DNA from: Nonomuraea typhae
Lineage (GTDB): Bacteria; Actinomycetota; Actinomycetes; Streptosporangiales; Streptosporangiaceae
Assembly (NCBI RefSeq): GCF_009760925.1
Contig: NZ_VRLV01000023.1
Location: forward strand, 1-64,000
Length of the DNA: 64,000 nt
Reading direction: 5' to 3'
Of the stretch, positions 60,548-64,000 are shown piece by piece; position 1 is the stretch's first letter, and every line of letters begins with the position of its first letter. Below the pieces are notes generated by a model. The model worked only from the letters and a program-made list of their open reading frames with translations, did not search any database and was not told where the DNA came from. A program made the translations under genes and the position numbers.

Positions 60548-61798
60548 TCAGAGCCGGAAGTCCGGCAGCCGGAGAACCACGGAGAGCTGCGGTGAGACGG
60601 CACCCACCGCCGGATGCGTGGACCATCGCGTCAGCGTTCGGGCGAGGCCGCGGACGTCGGCGCGGATCGTGGCCGAATCGACGGCGGCCACCGTGGCGAG
60701 TGCTTCGACCGCGACGTGGCAAGAGCGTTCCACGTCGCCGGCCGCCGCGAGTGCCAGCGACAGCCGTACGGCATAGCGCGCCCAGGCCCGGCCGGCCGAG
60801 TCCGGAACGCGGGCCAGTTCCCGATCGAGCAGGTCGGCGGCCTGCCGGGGACGGCCGAGATCGTAGAGGCACCAGCCGTTCACCAATCCGGTGGTGTCCG
60901 GGATCGTGGACGGCCCGAGGACCGGCAACCCGGCCGGATCGCACTCCGTGCCGGCCAGGAGTTCACGCGCGCGTTCGAGCGCACGCTGGCAGCCGCCGTA
61001 GTCGCCCGCGAGGGCGTGGCCCTGAGCCTCGCGTTGCGCGGCCAGACCCAGGACACGCGGGCGCACCGACCGATGGGACTGCGCCTGTCGCGACAATTCG
61101 ATCGTTCCAACGGCGTCGTGCCGGTAGAGGGAGATCAGCGCTTGCCGTACGAGTGCGTAGCACATCATGTCCCGGTCATCGGCCGCCTCCGCGAGCCGGA
61201 CAGCCATGTCCGTCCACCGGACGGCGGCCCGGTCGTCCCCCGATTCCTGGGCCATCCAGCCCGCGTACTCGGCGTATCGCGCGGTGAGCAGCAGGATGCC
61301 TGTGCGCCGGCTTCCGGTCGCCGCCCGGGCCAGATTCCGCAACGCCTCGATGGGTCCTGTCAGGATCGGCAGCAACAGGGTGGGGCTGGTATACCGTCCA
61401 AGACGCCGCATATGGTCAAACATCCACCGGAACTCCCCGAGTGTCTCCGCTTCATGAGCGGCGAGCGTGGGCGCTGACGTCGGGACATCGGCGATGGCCG
61501 GCCTCTGTTCGCCGTCGTACGGCAGGGCGCGGGGAGCCGGGCGGTTCCCATCGCGAGCGGGAGCGCCGGCGCATGCCTCGGCGGACAGGCGGCGTCGTGG
61601 CGCGAGTGCCGCCAGCGCGCCTTCGGCGTGCAAAACCGCGTCACATTGGCGCGCGAGCGGCACACTCGGGAACTTGACGCCATTTTCGATCTTGCTTAAG
61701 TGGCTCTTGCTGTAGTGGACCATAGCCGACAGCTCGCCGAGGGAAAGCCGTGCGGCTATCCGGCGGCGGCGTAACTCCACCCCAAACTCTGCCCGCAT
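60548..61798 (-). CDS. XRE-family regulator with TPR-like C-terminus
   Basis: A 416-residue protein: XRE helix-turn-helix at residues 5-60 (LSLGELSAMVHYSKSHLSKIENG), then helical repeats (ARYAEYAGWMAQESGDDRAA, GLAAQREAQGHALAGDYGG, VNGWCLYDLGRPRQAADLLD). This large actinomycete family is often paired with small effector genes. It is upstream of and probably co-transcribed with the TIR gene. ATG 61798 chosen because it starts the HTH domain directly. Confidence 0.85.
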   Translation of the reverse strand: MRAEFGVELRRRRIAARLSLGELSAMVHYSKSHLSKIENGVKFPSVPLARQCDAVLHAEGALAALAPRRRLSAEACAGAPARDGNRPAPRALPYDGEQRPAIADVPTSAPTLAAHEAETLGEFRWMFDHMRRLGRYTSPTLLLPILTGPIEALRNLARAATGSRRTGILLLTARYAEYAGWMAQESGDDRAAVRWTDMAVRLAEAADDRDMMCYALVRQALISLYRHDAVGTIELSRQAQSHRSVRPRVLGLAAQREAQGHALAGDYGGCQRALERARELLAGTECDPAGLPVLGPSTIPDTTGLVNGWCLYDLGRPRQAADLLDRELARVPDSAGRAWARYAVRLSLALAAAGDVERSCHVAVEALATVAAVDSATIRADVRGLARTLTRWSTHPAVGAVSPQLSVVLRLPDFRL

Positions 61799-62106
61799 GA
61801 TGCAGAGTCTCCCATGTCCCACCAAAAAGACAACGGTCAACCCCTTCCTCCATTGCGGACATACTGCGATGGTCGGCACACGGGATTCGGAAACGGGTGT
61901 CAGGTCTCAGGGTGGATGGGGTTCCATGTAGCGCTGGCGTTTATGTGATGAACTGTGCATGATTTCACTCGCTGCGACTGCACTGTCTGCTTTGTGGTGA
62001 TTTCCTGCTCGCGTCGGGACTGGTGCCGCGATAGATCACAGAACGCCGGAGGCCGTTTCCGGTCGTCATCTATACGAGACGGGTCGCACACTGGGAGGGC
62101 GGGCAA
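61799..62106. other. Divergent promoter region
   Basis: About 310 bp between the leftward XRE gene and the rightward G1-like gene, noticeably AT-richer than the surroundings. No gene recognised. Confidence 0.5.
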
Positions 62107-62967
62107 ATGTCGGAAAGGCTCCACATTTCGAGGTGGATCAAGCGAAAAACCTCTACTTATCTCGCGATCACGATGCTACTCCCCCTGGGTTCCGGGCTCG
62201 CCGCCCCACAGGTTCGCGCTCAATCCGCCTCCGCTCCCTGGTATTACCGGTGGTCGGGTCTGGTCTTTCATGAGCTTCGAGATTCGTCCGACCCGGACCG
62301 GAGATCGACGACGTTCTATTCCGTCGAGGCGAATATCAAGATTCCCTGCCTGCCGGACGACGCGCCACCGGGAATCTACTATGCCTGGGTAGGTCTCGGC
62401 GGCATCAATTCCGGGCGCATCATCCGGGCCGGCCTGTCGGCGGAAATGCGGCGGGACGGGAACACCCGGATCAAGACCTACCGTCTGTGGGCCGAATCCA
62501 GGGCCGTCCGCTGGTCCTGGAACCCGCCGGCCGCATCGCTGCCGCCGGCGCCGGGCTTCACCCGGGAGCTCGGCGATCAACTGTGCGGTGACGATCCGGG
62601 CGTCTTCGTGAAAGTGGACGCCGACGGTTTCCTGAGTTGGGGCGGCGCCAGTCGCCGCAGAATAGGGCCGTCCGTCGCCCATGGCCGGATGCAGACCGCC
62701 GAATACATCGTCCAGGCGGCACCTGGTTTCGAAGGGCGCAGAACCGTCGCGTCCGGAAGAATCACCTTCGCCAATGCCTTCATGAACGCGCGCCGGAACA
62801 CCGGCCACCTCGCCATCGGCAGAACGGGCTTCAACGCGGGCGGGACCGCATGCACCGACGAGATATGCAAGAGGCTGGTACCCGACGGTGGCCGCCTGCT
62901 GGGGCCGCCGGTCAGGGATGAGCAGGGGCAACTGCACGAATCGAGTTTCTCGGTGGTTATTCCGTAG
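62107..62967 (+). CDS. Secreted G1 (eqolisin)-like protein
   Basis: A 286-residue exported protein with signal peptide (TSTYLAITMLLPLGSGLAAP). The mature part resembles G1 glutamic peptidases: WSGLVFHE, YAWVGLGGINSGRIIRAGLSAEM, TYRLWAE, VDADGFLSW, MQTAEYIVQAAP and RITFANAFMNAR. In active eqolisins the first segment carries a catalytic Gln (QAG) where this has Arg (IRAG), while the Glu-containing segment AEYIVQ is kept. It may be an inactive, binding member. Three late Cys (ACTDEIC, one in LCGDD). Confidence 0.6.
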   Translation: MSERLHISRWIKRKTSTYLAITMLLPLGSGLAAPQVRAQSASAPWYYRWSGLVFHELRDSSDPDRRSTTFYSVEANIKIPCLPDDAPPGIYYAWVGLGGINSGRIIRAGLSAEMRRDGNTRIKTYRLWAESRAVRWSWNPPAASLPPAPGFTRELGDQLCGDDPGVFVKVDADGFLSWGGASRRRIGPSVAHGRMQTAEYIVQAAPGFEGRRTVASGRITFANAFMNARRNTGHLAIGRTGFNAGGTACTDEICKRLVPDGGRLLGPPVRDEQGQLHESSFSVVIP

Positions 62968-63055
62968 TCCGCACGCCGGCCGTACCGCTCGGGAACGCCC
63001 GCCCGCGCGTCAAATCCAGGCCACTTCGTCACCGTCATTTCGGAGCTGGTACGCA

Positions 63056-63835
63056 ATGAGGCGACGCCAACTGCTGGGAATGCTCGCCGGATGCGCGACC
63101 CTACTCGTCACGGGCTGCTCCCCGGCGGCCCGGGCGGCGGCCTCGAAGTATCTGAAAGGAACAGTAAGAGGGACCGGCGAGGTGATAGCCGACCTGGGGA
63201 AGGAACTGGCGAAAGACGCGGCGATCGAGGCCCTCGAGTCCGGCCTGAAATCAGCGCCGAACACCCAAGATATCTGTCCCTACGACTTCCCTCTCGATTG
63301 CGGCGGATACTGCTGCCCGCCGGGAACCGTATGCTGCGGTGGGCGATACTGCGGAATCGCGTGCGGAAAAGGGCGATGCTGCCCGCGGGAAAGCAGATGT
63401 TGCGGCGGCCGTTGCTGCGGCATCGATGGAGTTTGCTGCAACGGCCGCTGCTGTCCCGCCGGGAGTTCGTGTTGCGGCAAGAGCTGCTGTCCCTACCAGA
63501 TCGGCAGCACCTGTTGTAAGGGCGGCGGCTGCTGTCCCCGCGGGGAAACCTGTTGCGGCAGGGGATGCTGTCCCAGCGGCCAAATCTGCTGCCGCGGCGG
63601 TTGCTGCCCCTCCATCGCCATGTGTTGCGGCGGGCGCTGTTGCGAAGGGGTCTGCTGCCGGGGCGTCTGCTGCGCTGCGGGGAGTTCGTGCTGCGGCTCC
63701 AGTTGCTGCTCCTACGGACGGAACGCCACCTGTTGCAAGGGCGGCGGCTGCTGCCCACCGGGGAGAGCGTGCTGCGCGGGCGGCTGCTGCCCGCCCGGAA
63801 CCGTCTGCTGTGGCACCCGATGCTGCTACACCTGA
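63056..63835 (+). CDS. Lipoprotein with about 27 CC pairs
   Basis: A 259-residue predicted lipoprotein: lipobox LLVTGC at about 16-21 after RRRQLLGMLAGC. Residues 22-75 are helical (VRGTGEVIADLGKELAKDA). From about 75 (ICPYDFPLDCGGYCCPPG) to the end nearly every fourth or fifth residue is a cysteine pair, as in CCPPGTVCCGG, CCPAGSSCCGKSCCP, GGGCCPRGETCCG, with three singles. This granulin-like pattern predicts a disulfide ladder, or a metal-loaded surface domain. ATG 63056. Followed 30 bases later by a MauE-like gene, which may make its disulfides. Confidence 0.8.
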   Translation: MRRRQLLGMLAGCATLLVTGCSPAARAAASKYLKGTVRGTGEVIADLGKELAKDAAIEALESGLKSAPNTQDICPYDFPLDCGGYCCPPGTVCCGGRYCGIACGKGRCCPRESRCCGGRCCGIDGVCCNGRCCPAGSSCCGKSCCPYQIGSTCCKGGGCCPRGETCCGRGCCPSGQICCRGGCCPSIAMCCGGRCCEGVCCRGVCCAAGSSCCGSSCCSYGRNATCCKGGGCCPPGRACCAGGCCPPGTVCCGTRCCYT

Positions 63836-63865
63836 CCGGTGCGTTCGAGATGAGGAGAAGCGGCT

Positions 63866-64000
63866 GTGGACATCATCCTTTTGCTTGATCGTCTGCTACT
63901 GGCCACGATCTTCGCCTGGTCGGGGCTGGCCAAGCTGGCCGATCGCCCCGGCACGCGCCGGGCGATGCTCGATTTCGGAACCCCCGCCGTTCTGGCCGCC
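63866..64000 (+). CDS. MauE-like membrane protein, N-terminus only (cut by window end)
   Basis: 45 codons from GTG 63866 (purine-rich GAGGAGAAG upstream) read VDIILLLDRLLLATIFAWSG then LAKLADRPGTRRAMLDFGTPAVLAA. This matches the first TM and loop of MauE/DoxX-type membrane proteins. In methylamine utilisation MauE, with MauD, is needed to form the six disulfides of the MADH small subunit, so its place after a cysteine-saturated lipoprotein is meaningful. Rest of gene outside the window. Confidence 0.75.
   Translation, partial: MDIILLLDRLLLATIFAWSGLAKLADRPGTRRAMLDFGTPAVLAA

Noticed and set aside
63290..63830. CRISPR-like array in the repeated TGCTG/CTGCTG sequence
   Set aside because: The repetition is irregular in length and follows codons of CC pairs in one open frame; there are no constant repeats and unique spacers.

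Overview
The window is high-GC DNA with GTG/TTG starts, ATGA/GTGA translational couplings and many STAND/AfsR-type regulators. This is the style of a filamentous actinomycete; the Streptosporangiales (for example a Nonomuraea-like organism) is an inference, not something shown here. The region is accessory in character: stress, secondary-metabolite, conflict-system and secreted-protein genes separated by broken genes and insertion-sequence debris.

Left third (about 0.9-14.6 kb): a large arsenic island. A rightward block holds arsR, an arsM-arsN fusion (methyltransferase plus N-acetyltransferase), an arsenate reductase with an N-terminal helical domain, a second arsR, acr3, a second arsenate reductase and a PhoX-like phosphatase without signal peptide. 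A leftward block holds a 45-aa ORF, a flavoprotein with CCG at both ends, a winged-helix-like ORF without a start codon, an MFS exporter, arsR, an ArsO-like monooxygenase, a 78-aa protein with four CC(G) motifs and an M28 peptidase. Between them is a scar: a truncated arsR, an intact arsR overlapping an atypical response regulator, a frameshifted pstB remnant and a frameshifted flavoprotein remnant. Inverted repeats precede most ars units.

15.3-21.2 kb: a three-TM membrane protein divergent from a 1389-aa kinase-like/STAND/TPR protein, followed by two small helix-turn-helix genes; a candidate conflict or signalling module.

21.5-38.4 kb: a biosynthetic gene cluster, almost entirely leftward and tightly coupled, between two copies of a tRNA-Met-like 3' half. 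It encodes the two dedicated enzymes of 3-amino-4-hydroxybenzoate formation (GriI- and GriH-like), an aspartokinase to feed them, two PHBH-type monooxygenases, a flavin reductase, an arylamine N-acetyltransferase homologue, two AMP-forming ligases, an amidohydrolase, an LCM-type methyltransferase, a PPOX-fold oxidase, two MFS exporters sharing a MerR operator, the MerR regulator, and an XRE/NB-ARC regulator truncated at the left tRNA scar. An aminohydroxybenzoate-derived, possibly benzoxazole-type, product is inferred.

38.0-41.6 kb: debris (NB-ARC fragment, tyrosine integrase C-terminus, two transposase N-termini), a small secreted protein and an SH3-like membrane protein split by an in-frame stop.

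41.8-46.8 kb: a coupled three-gene system (zinc-ribbon-like small protein, four-TM protein, TPR-CHAT protease). 47-54 kb: secreted LGFP-like protein, serine beta-lactamase-like hydrolase, AfsR-type regulator, divergent FolC. 54.3-64 kb: transposase remnant, GH18 chitinase with FG-GAP repeats, two RTX-like secreted paralogues, TIR-TM protein, XRE regulator, a G1-peptidase-like secreted protein, and a lipoprotein with about 27 CC pairs followed by a MauE-like gene cut by the window end.
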